From Ligilactobacillus salitolerans (GTDB taxonomy: Bacteria; Bacillota; Bacilli; Lactobacillales; Lactobacillaceae), in assembly GCF_003864415.1 (NCBI RefSeq), contig NZ_BFFP01000018.1, positions 1 to 45,218 of the forward strand: 45,218 bases of DNA, written 5' to 3'. Position numbers and translations under genes: made by a program. Below the pieces are notes generated by a model, which saw only the letters and a list, made by a program, of their open reading frames with translations, had not been told where the DNA came from and did no database searches. Below, piece after piece: positions 24,892 to 35,476 of this stretch (position 1 is the stretch's first letter; each line of letters starts with the position of its first letter).

Positions 24892-27800
24892 TTATTCGGT
24901 GACTAACCTACTGCGGCCATAAGTTCTGTTTGCGAAGAAATGCATTTCATCTAATTCAACGATTGGCTCCTTAAAGGAAGTCTTGACGTTGACGAAACCT
25001 TGGTCTGCCATGCGACTGCCGATCATTCCGGCAGGCACATTGGCACGCAGACGTTTGTCAAAGTCATCGAAATTATTTTCAATCTGTTTTTGATTACCTG
25101 AAAAGATGAAATAAACTTTAACTTTAGCAGCTTTGCGTATGAAGACATCCAGTGTTTCCGGACTGATCAAAGACTGTCCACCAAAATTATGAGCTTCTGG
25201 AATATAAACGAACATTGGCTGAGGGGCTGCTTGAGTTGCCCTCACGGCAATTTCACTGGCGATATCATTGACTGCGGTACTGTATTGCTGTGCTGCAACT
25301 ACCAGATCAAAGCTATCCTTATTACCGCCAAAACGTTCACTGGCATTAAAGACAACTCGTTTAGCTTGACCTTCAAAGTGTTTCAAATCCTCTAGCAAGA
25401 TTTTTTCCGTGCTGTCAGACTGTTGCGGTGTATCGTTAGCGATCAAATAGTAGCCGTCTTCTTCCGGTTTGAAACCAACCGCATTAGTTGTTTCCTTATC
25501 CAAAGCCAGCGGCAGCTGCAGCTTATCCAGCATTCGACTAACCTTAGGATCAGCATAGAAGCTGTCCATCGTGATCGTTCGCGGCAACATCGGGATCGGT
25601 GCTGGACGCTTGCCTTGCCACTGCTGATCCAAGGCTTTGATTTCCCGGTCCAAGGCATTTAGGCGTTCAATATCGCTATCACCTTTAGTTGGCAAATAGA
25701 TTTGCAGCTCCCGCGGCTTATCCTTGTACTTGATCTGTGCTCGGCCCACGATTTCTTGCTGGATCAAAGAGTCATGCCCCATGATCTCACGAATGGCACC
25801 ATCTTCCACTAAGTATAATCCAATATGTGAAGGAATATTCGCAGCCATGCTCATCCTAAAGCTGGAAGTCCGCAAAGCTGTGATAACGACATACAAGCCG
25901 ATGCTAGCACCTTCACGCAAGATTTGATCGATCATCCCGACGATCTGTTCCTCCAGCGGATTATCTTTGATCGTATCGTAGCCGTCAATCACTGAAATGC
26001 TGACTGGCAACTGTTTCCCAGTCTTTTCTTCATATTGTTCCAAAGTAGCTACGCCAAGATCAGTGAAGAGATCTTTTCTCGTCATAATTTCATTCTTGAT
26101 CCGCTTCATGAACTTAGTCAGCTTTTCTTCTTGGTCGATCCGAACCAAATCAGCCACATGCGGCAAATCTTTCAAAGTCAACAAACCATTGGTTCCAAAA
26201 TCAAAGAGATTAAATTCAACCTGGTCTGGAGTATTTTGCCGTGCCAAGTTCATAACTAGAGTCTGAACGGCGGTAGATTTACCAAAACCAGCCGAACCAT
26301 AAATCGCAGTATGCTTCATTTCTGAAATATCGAAGTTATAATTCTCTGTGCTCTGTTCAGACGGCAGATCCATATACCCAAATGGAACAGCCAACTGCCT
26401 GTGTTGTCCCCAGTGCTTTTCCGTTAATGGAGAAGTAATTTCACTCGCTAACGGCGGCAGCCACGGCTTATCCGGCAAGGCAGCGTGAACGTCTTTGGCG
26501 TGCTGCGCAATTTGTCCCACGATTGCTTCCAATTGTGTCAGTGTTTCAGTCGTTTCTTCTTTGACTTGGTAGTCCTCGGCTGAAGACAGGTCCGGCGTCA
26601 GCAATTCTGCCTGGCCGTAGTCGTTGATCAGCCAGATCCGCTCATCGATTTTGTTTTCATTTGTCCGGTTGGGCACGTAATCCGCGCCGCTCCATGCACT
26701 CTGGAAAAGCTCGTAGATCTCGTTATTGCCGACCTGCAAGTAGGCCCGGCCAGGTTGGGTGATCGTGGCGGCATCCGGAGTCTTAATGATCTCGTTGGAG
26801 TCGCTGGGATCTGAAACCTTCAAGGCTAACTTGAAGTGGGAGTTGGACCAGATCTGGTCATCCACGACCCCGCTTGGTTTCTGTGTTGCCAAGATCAAGT
26901 GGACGCCAAGCGAACGACCGATCCGAGCAGTCGAGACCAGCTCAGTCATGAAATCCGGTTCGTTGGCCTTTAATTCAGCAAATTCATCGGAGATCAAGAA
27001 AAGGTGCGGCAGCGGCTTATCCGGGTACTGCTGCTTTTCTTTTGGATCCGTGATCGTCTTGCCCTGCTTATAGAGCTTGGTGTAGCCGTTGATATGGTTG
27101 ACACCATATTGTCGAAACAGTTTTTGCCGTTTCTGGAGTTCGGCGCGAATGCTGGCCAGCGCCCGGGCTGAACCGGCGCCATCCAAGTTCGTGATCGACC
27201 CTAACATGTGCGGCAAGTCCTTAAAGAGATTCGCCATCCCGCCGCCCTTAAAGTCGATCGGCAAAAAGCCGACGTCTTCGGGGGCAAAGTTGACTGCCAG
27301 TGACAAAATATAACTTTGAATGACTTCCGATTTCCCGGAACCGGTCGTCCCGGCGATCAGACCGTGGGGACCGTGCGCGCGTTCATGCAGGTTCAGATAA
27401 ACCAAATCGTTCTTGCCGCGCACCCCGAGGGGCACTGACAACGATTTGGAAGTGTCGGCCTTAGCCCACCGCTCACCAATATTTAAATCATTCGTCTTCT
27501 TGACCCCATACATCGACAAGAAGTCGATCGAATCTGGGATCGTGTTCTTCTCTGTCTCCACGTGCTCCAAGTTATCCAGCTGTTCAATCGCCGCAGCCAG
27601 CTGAGGTTCGTCTGGCAAATGATCGGGTGAAAAGAGCTGGTCTTCGTAAACGTTGTTGCGGTTCAAGAGCCGTCCGCTTTCCAAGCTGGAATATTCCACG
27701 GTCGTCGTGGCGGTTTCCGGCAGCATGTTTAAGGCATCCTTGCCCCAGATAACAGTCACACCGAGGTCGCTTAAATCATCGGCTAAAAATTCGTTTAGCT

Positions 27801-29352
27801 GGTGACCGGACAGCCAGGTCTCATCCAAAATAGTGAAGACATACTGCGGGGCAAAAATCACTTGTTCATTGCCCGCCTCGCGTTGTTCTTGGCGGCGCTG
27901 CGTGAGGATCTGGTAAAACGAATTTAAAACCATGTCCCTAGTCTGCGCGTTATGAACCATGCCGCGCAGGTTCAGGCTTTCGATCTTCATGTGCGGCAGC
28001 CAGCGCCAGTCCTGCCAGTGCTTTTCGTAGTCCGTTTCCGGGATCAGCGTGATAAATTCGACGTCTCGGTAGGAATGCAGAACTGCGATCTGCCAGAGCA
28101 GCGATTGGACCGCCTGGCGCAAAACATCATAGCTGCCGGCTAGTCCCAGTGTCTGCCCGGTCAAGGAGACAACGATCGGCGCGTCCTTTAACTTGCGGTA
28201 GGGCCTGACCAGAGTTTCCTTTGCTTGCCGGCTTAATTCATCTTCTTCATCGGTCGGACGGTACTGGACTTCGAAACTGGTGTCAATGTCGCCGCGCCCC
28301 AGCCGGATCTGGAGAAAGTCCTCGTTTTGCATCATCCGCTCATAGATCCGCGAATCATAACCGGCAACGAGTTTAGTCAACGCCTTGGCTGACGGTGCCA
28401 TGTATTCCAGCACGCGGCGCTGCTGTTCTTGGAGTTTTGCTAATTTTGCTTTTTCTTTAACTAAGTATTTGCGGTAGGATTCTTGGCGGTGCTTGTTTTT
28501 AGCCTTGATCTCTTTTTTGTCGGCAAAATAACTCGAGACTGAAAAGCCGGCAGTTAAGACGGACGCCCCGCCCATCGCCAGCATCCAAGCCGGGTTGGCC
28601 GAGCTCATAAAGCTGGCTAGCACGCTTAGTATCACCATCCCAAGCGGCGGAACGATCATTGCCAAAACGTCATTGCGCCTCGAAGCTGCTTTGGCTTTGG
28701 GCGACTTGATCTCGACCTTATCTTTGGGCTGCTTGAGCCGGATCCGCGGGCTGCGCCGAAACTTCGGAAAATCGAAGGGATACTCGGCCTGCGCCTTTTC
28801 GGCCACTAACTGCCAGGGATCCAAGGTAAAGTCGCGGTAGATGCTGGTAATGGCCAGTTGTTTGGCCCTTAATTCCAGCATGACTCCATCGACCACCAAA
28901 GTATCGCCGACTTTGAGCTCGACTTTGGCCTGGTCAAGCTGCTGTCCGTTGAAATACACCGGCGCGCCGTTAGCGAAGATCTGCAGCTGGTAGCCGTTGC
29001 GGTCTAAACTCTGGCTGGCGGTGACAAAAGCCTTCGTGTCAAGCTGCAGCGCGCTAGCGGAAGCCGCGGAAATTTCAAAAGGTTTGCGCGGCTTGCCGGT
29101 CATGACCCGCTTTAAGTCCGCGTGTTTGGTCACCTGCAGCATAGGGTCCTCATTGTGATAGAGTGCCCCATCGCGCGTGATGCCATCCTCGCTGTACGCC
29201 AGTTCCTGACCAGCCAAGGTCAATTTGTCCTGGGCAGCACTCAGTTGTTCGGCAAGAAAGGCCGTGCCGGAATAAAAGACATCGTAGAGTGTCTGATCAG
29301 CACTGTTATTTCCCGCTTGATTTTGCGGCTTAGCTGTCTTTACGAGTTCCAT
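24892..29352 (-). CDS. essC: Type VII secretion ATPase EssC
   Basis: The motor of the type VIIb system, 1486 residues. N-terminal forkhead-associated-like domains cover residues 1-190; two membrane helices lie near 227-275. FtsK/SpoIIIE domain D1 has an intact Walker A (GTTGSGKS near 670) and Walker B (LFLISDEF near 775). D2 has Walker A GSAGFGKST near 1020 and ISVIDGYD near 1118. The third domain (about 1290-1486) lacks a Walker A. Length is normal. The ATG overlaps essB by 23 bases and has GGGGG upstream. The C-terminal third is the part that varies between strains and selects effectors in Staphylococcus aureus; a partial copy of a different variant lies at 16469-17216. Confidence 0.96.
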   Translation of the reverse strand: MELVKTAKPQNQAGNNSADQTLYDVFYSGTAFLAEQLSAAQDKLTLAGQELAYSEDGITRDGALYHNEDPMLQVTKHADLKRVMTGKPRKPFEISAASASALQLDTKAFVTASQSLDRNGYQLQIFANGAPVYFNGQQLDQAKVELKVGDTLVVDGVMLELRAKQLAITSIYRDFTLDPWQLVAEKAQAEYPFDFPKFRRSPRIRLKQPKDKVEIKSPKAKAASRRNDVLAMIVPPLGMVILSVLASFMSSANPAWMLAMGGASVLTAGFSVSSYFADKKEIKAKNKHRQESYRKYLVKEKAKLAKLQEQQRRVLEYMAPSAKALTKLVAGYDSRIYERMMQNEDFLQIRLGRGDIDTSFEVQYRPTDEEDELSRQAKETLVRPYRKLKDAPIVVSLTGQTLGLAGSYDVLRQAVQSLLWQIAVLHSYRDVEFITLIPETDYEKHWQDWRWLPHMKIESLNLRGMVHNAQTRDMVLNSFYQILTQRRQEQREAGNEQVIFAPQYVFTILDETWLSGHQLNEFLADDLSDLGVTVIWGKDALNMLPETATTTVEYSSLESGRLLNRNNVYEDQLFSPDHLPDEPQLAAAIEQLDNLEHVETEKNTIPDSIDFLSMYGVKKTNDLNIGERWAKADTSKSLSVPLGVRGKNDLVYLNLHERAHGPHGLIAGTTGSGKSEVIQSYILSLAVNFAPEDVGFLPIDFKGGGMANLFKDLPHMLGSITNLDGAGSARALASIRAELQKRQKLFRQYGVNHINGYTKLYKQGKTITDPKEKQQYPDKPLPHLFLISDEFAELKANEPDFMTELVSTARIGRSLGVHLILATQKPSGVVDDQIWSNSHFKLALKVSDPSDSNEIIKTPDAATITQPGRAYLQVGNNEIYELFQSAWSGADYVPNRTNENKIDERIWLINDYGQAELLTPDLSSAEDYQVKEETTETLTQLEAIVGQIAQHAKDVHAALPDKPWLPPLASEITSPLTEKHWGQHRQLAVPFGYMDLPSEQSTENYNFDISEMKHTAIYGSAGFGKSTAVQTLVMNLARQNTPDQVEFNLFDFGTNGLLTLKDLPHVADLVRIDQEEKLTKFMKRIKNEIMTRKDLFTDLGVATLEQYEEKTGKQLPVSISVIDGYDTIKDNPLEEQIVGMIDQILREGASIGLYVVITALRTSSFRMSMAANIPSHIGLYLVEDGAIREIMGHDSLIQQEIVGRAQIKYKDKPRELQIYLPTKGDSDIERLNALDREIKALDQQWQGKRPAPIPMLPRTITMDSFYADPKVSRMLDKLQLPLALDKETTNAVGFKPEEDGYYLIANDTPQQSDSTEKILLEDLKHFEGQAKRVVFNASERFGGNKDSFDLVVAAQQYSTAVNDIASEIAVRATQAAPQPMFVYIPEAHNFGGQSLISPETLDVFIRKAAKVKVYFIFSGNQKQIENNFDDFDKRLRANVPAGMIGSRMADQGFVNVKTSFKEPIVELDEMHFFANRTYGRSRLVTE

Positions 29353-30508
29353 CTTTCTTGCCCCCTAACGTTTTGAGGTATTTGTTGATCGCTTTATTAT
29401 ACTGGCGCAGGAGTTTTTGCTTCTTAGCACCGTTCATCTGGTTATCGTTTTTGGTTGAATCATACAGTTTCGTGTAAGCATGTAAGATGTACTGGTTATC
29501 CCCAATATTTTGCGCGATATTCAAGCTCTTCTTGAAATCGCCACGCCCCAGGTAGATCCAGTAAAGCAGCGTATTTTCGCTGGATTTCTGGGAAACGTTG
29601 TTCATCAAAGTCCGCTGCTGCTTGTGCGACAAGGAGTCTAACTGGATCGAGCTGGCAGCCGCGATATACTGGGCTCCTTTGGGCAAGTTTTCCGGCTTGT
29701 CTTTGTCCAAAGTATCCAACACGCCATCGTAATCTTTCGCGTTATACTGCGTCTGAGCAGTGATGACCCGCTGGTTGGCCGGGACCTTATTGAAGCCTAA
29801 GTAGCCGGCGGTCACTGCCAAGATCAAAGTGACCAGCGCGAGTACGATCGTCCCCCATTTGAAGGAGAGATACTTTTTCTTGCTGACAAGGCGGTTATTT
29901 TCTTGGCGCCGTTTTTCCTGCCGCGCAACTTCTTCATGCAAAATATTATCCAGTTCAGTAAAACTAGCAGCCGCCTGAATTTTTTTGGACAGCTGGGTCT
30001 TTAATGTCCCTGCCCCTTCGATCAGTTGCTCATAAGGCAGATCCGGGTTGATCATGTACAAGATCAAGCCGCGGTATTCTTTGAAATATTGGTCCTCATC
30101 CATTAAATAAGGCGAGACCGCGTCCATGAAACCGCGGTGGGCTGCCAATAGCTGGTCGCCTTGGATGAACAAATTGGCCGGTGCGATCAGCGGTGCCACT
30201 GGACTGCCGAGATAATCTTCCAAGAAGACCGCTTTTTGCGCTAAGACCAGCCGCTCGTAGATCCCCAACTTCTTGAAGGAATTGTCGGCAAGACTGGTCG
30301 TTAAAGCATCCTTACTGTAGCTAACCACCAGCTGCCGGTCGGAAGCTTCCTGCAGTTTGCCGGGCAAAAAGTGCTGGCGTTTAGTCAGATACAGGTCAAA
30401 CTGCTCGGTGCGTGCCGAGTCATACTGACTGGGCTTTAACGTGACCGTGACAGCCTCAGTGGTGGTTTCAAACTCATAATTTTCAGAAATATCTTTCACT
30501 TGCGTCAT
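29330..30508 (-). CDS. essB: Type VII secretion protein EssB
   Basis: A bitopic membrane protein of 392 residues. The N-terminal 200 residues are the cytoplasmic pseudokinase-like fold of EssB/YukC (YERLVLAQKAVFLEDYL, then YRGLILYMINPDLPYEQL); one helix at about 215-238 (WGTIVLALVTLILAVTAGYL) is followed by an extracytoplasmic helical domain ending in a Lys-rich tail (KKDGTRKDS). It is a core part of the membrane channel with EssC. The ATG overlaps the esaB stop by four bases. Confidence 0.93.
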   Translation of the reverse strand: MTQVKDISENYEFETTTEAVTVTLKPSQYDSARTEQFDLYLTKRQHFLPGKLQEASDRQLVVSYSKDALTTSLADNSFKKLGIYERLVLAQKAVFLEDYLGSPVAPLIAPANLFIQGDQLLAAHRGFMDAVSPYLMDEDQYFKEYRGLILYMINPDLPYEQLIEGAGTLKTQLSKKIQAAASFTELDNILHEEVARQEKRRQENNRLVSKKKYLSFKWGTIVLALVTLILAVTAGYLGFNKVPANQRVITAQTQYNAKDYDGVLDTLDKDKPENLPKGAQYIAAASSIQLDSLSHKQQRTLMNNVSQKSSENTLLYWIYLGRGDFKKSLNIAQNIGDNQYILHAYTKLYDSTKNDNQMNGAKKQKLLRQYNKAINKYLKTLGGKKDGTRKDS

Positions 30509-30780
30509 ATCTGCTGCTCCTTCATCTCTTGCGTGCTCGTCACTGCCAGCTGGTCGCCATCGGCTAGCGGGTAATCCGCCAGCCTTTTATGCTCGACGAG
30601 CCGAAGCGGCTTATTGAGCACCTGCAGCTCAAACTCTGCCGGCAAGCTGAGGTGCATGACCGCTAAAGATTCAGCCAACAGAACTTTAAGGCGTGCAATG
30701 CTGACTTTAGTCGGCAATTTTAAGTCGAGCACCTGGTCGTCCAAATGGAGTCCGACTGTGATCGCTGTTTCTTGTTCCAT
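30505..30780 (-). CDS. esaB: Ubiquitin-like EsaB (YukD family)
   Basis: A small soluble protein of 91 residues with the beta-grasp layout of YukD/EsaB (TVGLHLDDQVLDLKLP, then VLNKPLRLVEHKRLADYPLADG and LAVTS). It is a needed cytoplasmic accessory of type VIIb secretion in Staphylococcus and Bacillus. It precedes essB with a four-base overlap, as in those loci. Confidence 0.88.
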   Translation of the reverse strand: MEQETAITVGLHLDDQVLDLKLPTKVSIARLKVLLAESLAVMHLSLPAEFELQVLNKPLRLVEHKRLADYPLADGDQLAVTSTQEMKEQQI

Positions 30781-30818
30781 GAAATGTGCCTTCCTCTCAT
30801 TTTAAAATGGCGGCAAAC

Positions 30819-31316
30819 TCAGCGGGACTGTTTTTCGGTCCGGTTCCGCCAGGTCGAAAACTTCCGGCCTAAGACGATCCCAGCTGCCAGCAAGAGACCT
30901 GCCCCAACCACCAGTCCGCTCCAGAAAACTACTTGCCTGCTGGAATCATTGCTGGCGACGGTGCTGGTCTGAGTGTCAGTCAGCAAAGGCCGCTTGCTGG
31001 TAAAAAGCTGCTTGGTGACAGCTGCTTTTTCCTCAACTTTTTGCCCGCTCTTACGGTTGAGAAAAACATCATGTTGGGCTTTTTTAACTTGCCTGCCCTG
31101 TTTTTTCTGTGCGGTTTTTTCCTGCTGGTTCTTTGGCTGTAAAAACAAATCATCAATGTCAAAAGAACTCTGGGATCCATGCTGATCTTGACCGCGTTGC
31201 TGGTAGATCACTTCATCATTGATCTCAAGGTCGCCTTTATCGGCAAAAACCGCTGGAGCAGCTGCCAGCATGGCGGCTAAGCCCACTACAAGACCAAAAA
31301 GTTTCCTTTTTTGCAT
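30819..31316 (-). CDS. essA: Type VII secretion protein EssA
   Basis: A protein of 165 residues: signal-peptide-like N-terminus (RKLFGLVVGLAAMLAAAPAV, cleavage after VFA), a charged Gln/Lys-rich outer part, and one C-terminal membrane helix at about 128-150 (VVFWSGLVVGAGLLLAAGIVL is the core) with a basic tail. This is the EssA layout, and the position between esaA and esaB is the standard one. EssA is an essential membrane component of the secretion machine. Confidence 0.88.
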   Translation of the reverse strand: MQKRKLFGLVVGLAAMLAAAPAVFADKGDLEINDEVIYQQRGQDQHGSQSSFDIDDLFLQPKNQQEKTAQKKQGRQVKKAQHDVFLNRKSGQKVEEKAAVTKQLFTSKRPLLTDTQTSTVASNDSSRQVVFWSGLVVGAGLLLAAGIVLGRKFSTWRNRTEKQSR

Positions 31317-31325
31317 AAACTCACT

Positions 31326-34300
31326 CTATTCTTTGGAAGGATCGTCTTCAGTGACCGGTGTCTCATCCTTGCCCGGTTTGACGAAGAAATTCAAAGCAAC
31401 TCCCAAGACAACAACTAAGATCAGCATCGCCATGGTGATCGCTCCGAGCGTCCCGTTGCCGATCAAAGCGGTATAGCCGTTTTGAATGTTCTGGAACGGT
31501 GAGAACCGGTACAAGAGATTAGCCAAGCTGCCTGGTTTAGTCACGACACCCAGTAGAGGGGTCAGGATAAAGAAGAGTCCCAAGATCGAGCCATACACGA
31601 TCAGCGCCGTCTTCTTGAACTGGCGGATCACGCCGGTCATAAGCAAGGTCCCGCCTAAGGCAACCAGCAATGAATAGATAAAGAGCATGGCCTTGTTCCC
31701 GGCAGCAAAATGCGTGATGACCCCAGCGAAGATCAGCGAAACCACGGCGGCCGAGAGCGTGATCATGATCACGTTGGGCACGTTGCTCCACCATCTGTGC
31801 GGTTCAACCAAGTTATCTTCAGCAGTCAACTGCCGTTTGCGCATGAATTCGCGGACTGACAGGGCAAAGACTAAGATCAGCAAAGCTGCGATCAGCGTTG
31901 CGTAATATGGAACCAGGGAGATCGCCTTGACGGCACCTAACTGTCCTTTAGCACTGATCGGATTAGCCAAGAAGTCAAAGACGACTGGGTTATCGGCCCC
32001 GCCGTTTTTGGCATTAGCCATCACTTGCCCGAAGCGCTTAGCGTAAGCGGAGTTGGCAGCCGTATTCTTCTGCGACTTAGCGACCGTGTCGCCCATTGTG
32101 GTCGTAACAGTCGTGACCTTCTTTTGCACCTTATTAGTCGCAGCGGTCAATTCCTTGATCTGCGGCTGGTCGTCTTTGACCTGAGCTGCGCCTTTGACCG
32201 TGGCATCAGCGGATTCCCGGGTCGAAGCAGCCAATTCCTGCATTGTCTGTGCCAGGTCGCCGACTTGGTCAGCAGTCGCATTATGATCAGTTTTCTCTGG
32301 AAATTCTTCCCCTTGTTCTAAGATGCTTTCTGGTGCAACTTGAGCGACTTGCTTCCACTTGTGGCCCGCCTTGTAGATCGCATCGTTGGCATCGTTGTAC
32401 CAGGCTGCGAGTTGCTCGAATTGGTCCTGATATTGTTCAGGCAGTGTAAACAGGTTCATGGTCCCATAAAGTGTCAGCTGCTGGCCGTTTTCCGTTCCTA
32501 AAGGCTGATCTGATGGGTTCCCGATCGTTGTTTCTAAGCGACTGGCCTGACGATCGGCATCATGGTACAGCTTGGATGCACTGTTGCGATAATTATCGAG
32601 TGCTTTTTGCGGGATATCTGCCTTAACATCTGCTGGTTTAGTATTGCCGTACATCCAGTAAACGGAATCCTGGCTTGCCAGTGCAGTCAGGTCTTGGTCA
32701 GAATTATCCTTGATCTTGGCAGCAAAGTCTGCCAAGTTCTGGTCTTTTGGATCTGCATAAAGGGCAACGACCTGTTGCGCGTTAGCCTTTAGGTTAGCGA
32801 ATTCTGGGAAGAGCTGCTGTAAGTTCTGATTAGGTGCATCCTGATCGATAATATAAGTCGTCAAGCCGCCCTTGTTGATCTCACTGCCGTCCATGGTCCA
32901 CGAATAGTCTTGTGTCTCCAAGTTGTTATCCGCTTCTGGGTCTTTGAGTGTGAGCAAAACATTGACCTGGGCGTTAAGTTCAAGTCCGCTCGGGAGCTTG
33001 TTTTCAGCTGCAGCCTCATCTTGCTGGCTGTCTTTGGCTTCTTTGTCTGCATCCTTATCTGCATCCTTGTTCGCTTCGGTACTACTCTCTTTTTTGTCAG
33101 TCTCTTCTGCTGGTGCCTGGTCGACTTTGATCTGGATCTCATTACCAGAAACCGAAGCTTTAGCTGTGGCGTTATACTGGTTTAATTTGCGATTTAACTT
33201 AGCCTCGATCGCAGATGCAGCTCCAGTCAGGTCCACATTGATCGTGTCGCCGTGGAAGGTCAAAGTCTGACCAGCGCCCAGCAATTTGTCAACGTCCAAT
33301 GGGATCGTCACTGGAACACTGGTTGGTTTTTTGTCCAGTTTCTTGACATCATCAATTAAATTCAGGTGATTCTTACCGGCCCCGGCTGGGTTGGCCTTGG
33401 CTACGACCGTATACGCATTCTGCAGATCGTTAGCTTCATCGGTGCTGAGCTGCTTTTTATCCTCCAGCTTCTCGAGCAGAGAATTAAAATCATCCTGGTT
33501 GAGGTAGCCGATGCTTGCGATCGAATTTAAATAGCCTTGGTCCAAGTGGTTGTTCACACGGTTGTCGCCATTATCAGCGACCAGCTGATTATAAATAGCT
33601 TCCCGCACTTGATCGTCATTAGCTGTGGCAGGATCAAAATTGCCAGCTTCATTGTTTTCAGGGAAGAAGCGCCGCGAAAGTTCACTTCTTAACTGCCGCA
33701 TCGAATCTTTTTGCGCGCTCAATTGATTAATTTCTACTTGAATTTGTTCCGTGCGTTTCTTCTGTGTCTCCTGGAACTGAGCTGAACTGGCTAGGTAATT
33801 AGCGAGCACACTATTTTCATTATTAGGGTCGGAAAATTTGAACAGCTGGACGCGAGAAACATTATAGAAGTCGCCATATTGTCCTTTGTAGCCTCTGTTA
33901 TCAGTTTCAGCTTGTTCTAAGAGCTGCTCTTTTTGTTTGTCATATTGCTTGCCAAATAAAGCCAAGGCTTTGTCGATCTTGGCGTCATTTTCTTGGTTAT
34001 TGTCGCTGACTTGCTGCTGGGCATCCCCGGCAGACTTTCCGCCATCGCTCAAGCCTTCCTGGCTGCTCTTTAAGATACTGCTGATTTCATCAACGAAAGC
34101 ATTCTGGCCCGCGCTGAAGTCCTGGTTATTTTCAGCCAAGATACTGGAAACTTCCATCACTCCGCTTAAATCAGCGGTCAATTCTTTGGCAGGAGTGTAA
34201 GCACTGGTCAAGCTGGTCTGGCGGGTTTCTTCAGCCCCGACCATGTTGTTGACGTTGTGCTGTGCTTCCGCCAAATTACCGACAATATTAGAAAAATACA

Positions 34301-34776
34301 TTTGCACGATCCGGTGGTTGAAGTCGTTCAAGATCCCATTGACCTTGTTTTCGACCTGCTCATTAGAGATCGCGTTCTGGCTGTCCCGCACGTGGTAGGA
34401 AACCAGTGCCTTTTTAGGCGCTGTACTCTGTAAGGCTAATAAACGCTGGGAAAAATCCTGGGGGATAATGATCTCAGCGTCATATTGTCCACTTTTAACA
34501 CCGGCATTCGCGACGTTGCGCGAAGCCGTTTCCCAGTTATTTTTCGAATCCTGATTGATCAAGGTCACGAAGTCATTGCCAAGCTGATAGCGCTTACCAT
34601 TAAATTCGTCACCGTTGTCTTCGTTAACTAAAACATAGTCGCTGTGAGATTTAGCTGTGTTCGTTGTATGTACAACATTGTTATCTTTAAAACCTAAAAA
34701 AAGCCAAAAAGGCGACCAAAACAATACTTCCTGCAACCGCCAAGATCAGCGGTAGTTTACCTGTTAATTTTTTCAA
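31326..34776 (-). CDS. esaA: Type VII secretion protein EsaA, frameshifted at its 5' end
   Basis: The long outer-surface arm of the type VIIb system, about 1149 residues if repaired. A first membrane helix is followed by a very large extracellular region rich in helices and Asn/Gln/Asp, then five helices at the C-terminus (from about residue 960; PYYATLIAALLILVFALSV begins it). The natural start is the TTG at 34776 (MKKLTGKLPLILAVAG, with AAGGG nine bases upstream; ATG 34785 is the alternative). A run of seven T on the coding strand (34696-34702) puts the rest out of frame: six T would give LAFLGFKDNNVV. The open frame without the repair begins only at a poorly supported TTG at 34736. Confidence 0.88.
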
Positions 34777-34840
34777 TTTCCCCATCCCTTGTCACTTCTA
34801 CCTATGTTCACCAGTTAAAACTTGAAGCATCGAAATGAGC

Positions 34841-34897
34841 TTAAGTACCATCCCTGATTTTCACAGAGAAGGTCCAAATGGAAAGTACGGTCATCAT
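34841..34897 (-). CDS. 18-codon frame with strong ribosome site in the esaA leader
   Basis: MMTVLSIWTFSVKIRDGT, preceded by GGGGGAGGTGA seven bases from the ATG, the best ribosome site in the region. It ends 56 bases before the esaA start. It may be a leader peptide or the stub of a small membrane toxin; nothing proves translation. Confidence 0.35.
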   Translation of the reverse strand: MMTVLSIWTFSVKIRDGT

Positions 34898-34998
34898 TTG
34901 CACTCACCTCCCCCATGAAGTCTTGCCTGTTGCAAAGTCAGCCGTAAATTAAACATTGAAAATTAGCATCAATTTAATTAGCTTTATTATTTATGTAA

Positions 34999-35033
34999 AT
35001 TTAATAGGCCCGATATTTGAAAAGCCTATTAAA
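34999..35033 (-). terminator. Second hairpin between esxA and esaA
   Basis: A 9-bp perfect stem TTAATAGGC/GCCTATTAA with a 14-base loop. It follows the esxA terminator directly and has only a weak T tract, so it may act as a processing or attenuation structure. Confidence 0.5.
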
Positions 35034-35068
35034 CAAAAATCGCCAGTGTGTTTAACTCCACCGACGAT
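35031..35068 (-). terminator. Terminator or attenuator after esxA
   Basis: An imperfect stem (AATCG.../...CGATT, loop near GTTAAA) followed on the minus strand by TTTTTGTTT, 15 bases past the esxA stop. It would leave most transcripts as esxA alone and pass a minority into the machine genes. Confidence 0.65.
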
Positions 35069-35082
35069 TATGATATCTATTA

Positions 35083-35379
35083 TTAATTCAAGCCAAAAGA
35101 GCCGGCATCTTGCTGATCTCTTTGGGCAACTGTATCAGCGTACTTATTCAACTGAGAGTGAATACTTTGCAGCAATTGTTCCATTTGCTTAACATTGCCA
35201 GATAATTGCTGGTACTGTTCGAGGTAAGCGTTGAAAGCTTGACCTTTCCATTCTGTGGAAATTTCTGAGTTCATCGAGTTCACCTTGCGGATCGCATCTT
35301 CGATCTGTTCTGCTGCTTGTTGGTAAACTTGAGCCTGTGATTTGAGCTGTTCTGGTGTAACTGAAATTACTCCTGCCAT
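35083..35379 (-). CDS. esxA: WXG100 protein EsxA
   Basis: A secreted helical-hairpin protein of 98 residues. The WXG turn is present as W-K-G (STEWKGQAF at residues 41-49) between two amphipathic helices; the C-terminal YADTVAQRD carries a Y-x3-D-type export signal. It is the core substrate and co-factor of type VII secretion. The ribosome site AGGAGGAG is excellent, and a good promoter and following terminator suggest high expression. First gene of the locus. Confidence 0.95.
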   Translation of the reverse strand: MAGVISVTPEQLKSQAQVYQQAAEQIEDAIRKVNSMNSEISTEWKGQAFNAYLEQYQQLSGNVKQMEQLLQSIHSQLNKYADTVAQRDQQDAGSFGLN

Positions 35380-35447
35380 ATTTCTTCTCCTCCTAATATA
35401 AGTACGTCCATTAATTAGTTATTTAAAATATAAATCTAAAACTCATA

Positions 35448-35476
35448 TAAATAGGTTACCGCTAGTTTTTTTTCAA
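35448..35476 (-). promoter_or_regulatory. Promoter of esxA and the secretion locus
   Basis: TTGAAA, 17-base spacer and TATTTA (continuing TATG) on the minus strand, about 70 bases before esxA. AT-rich surroundings lower certainty. Confidence 0.5.

Noticed and set aside
31326-34736. esaA starting at the TTG at 34736
   Set aside because: That start lacks a ribosome site and removes the conserved N-terminal helix, which is present upstream in another frame with a good start.
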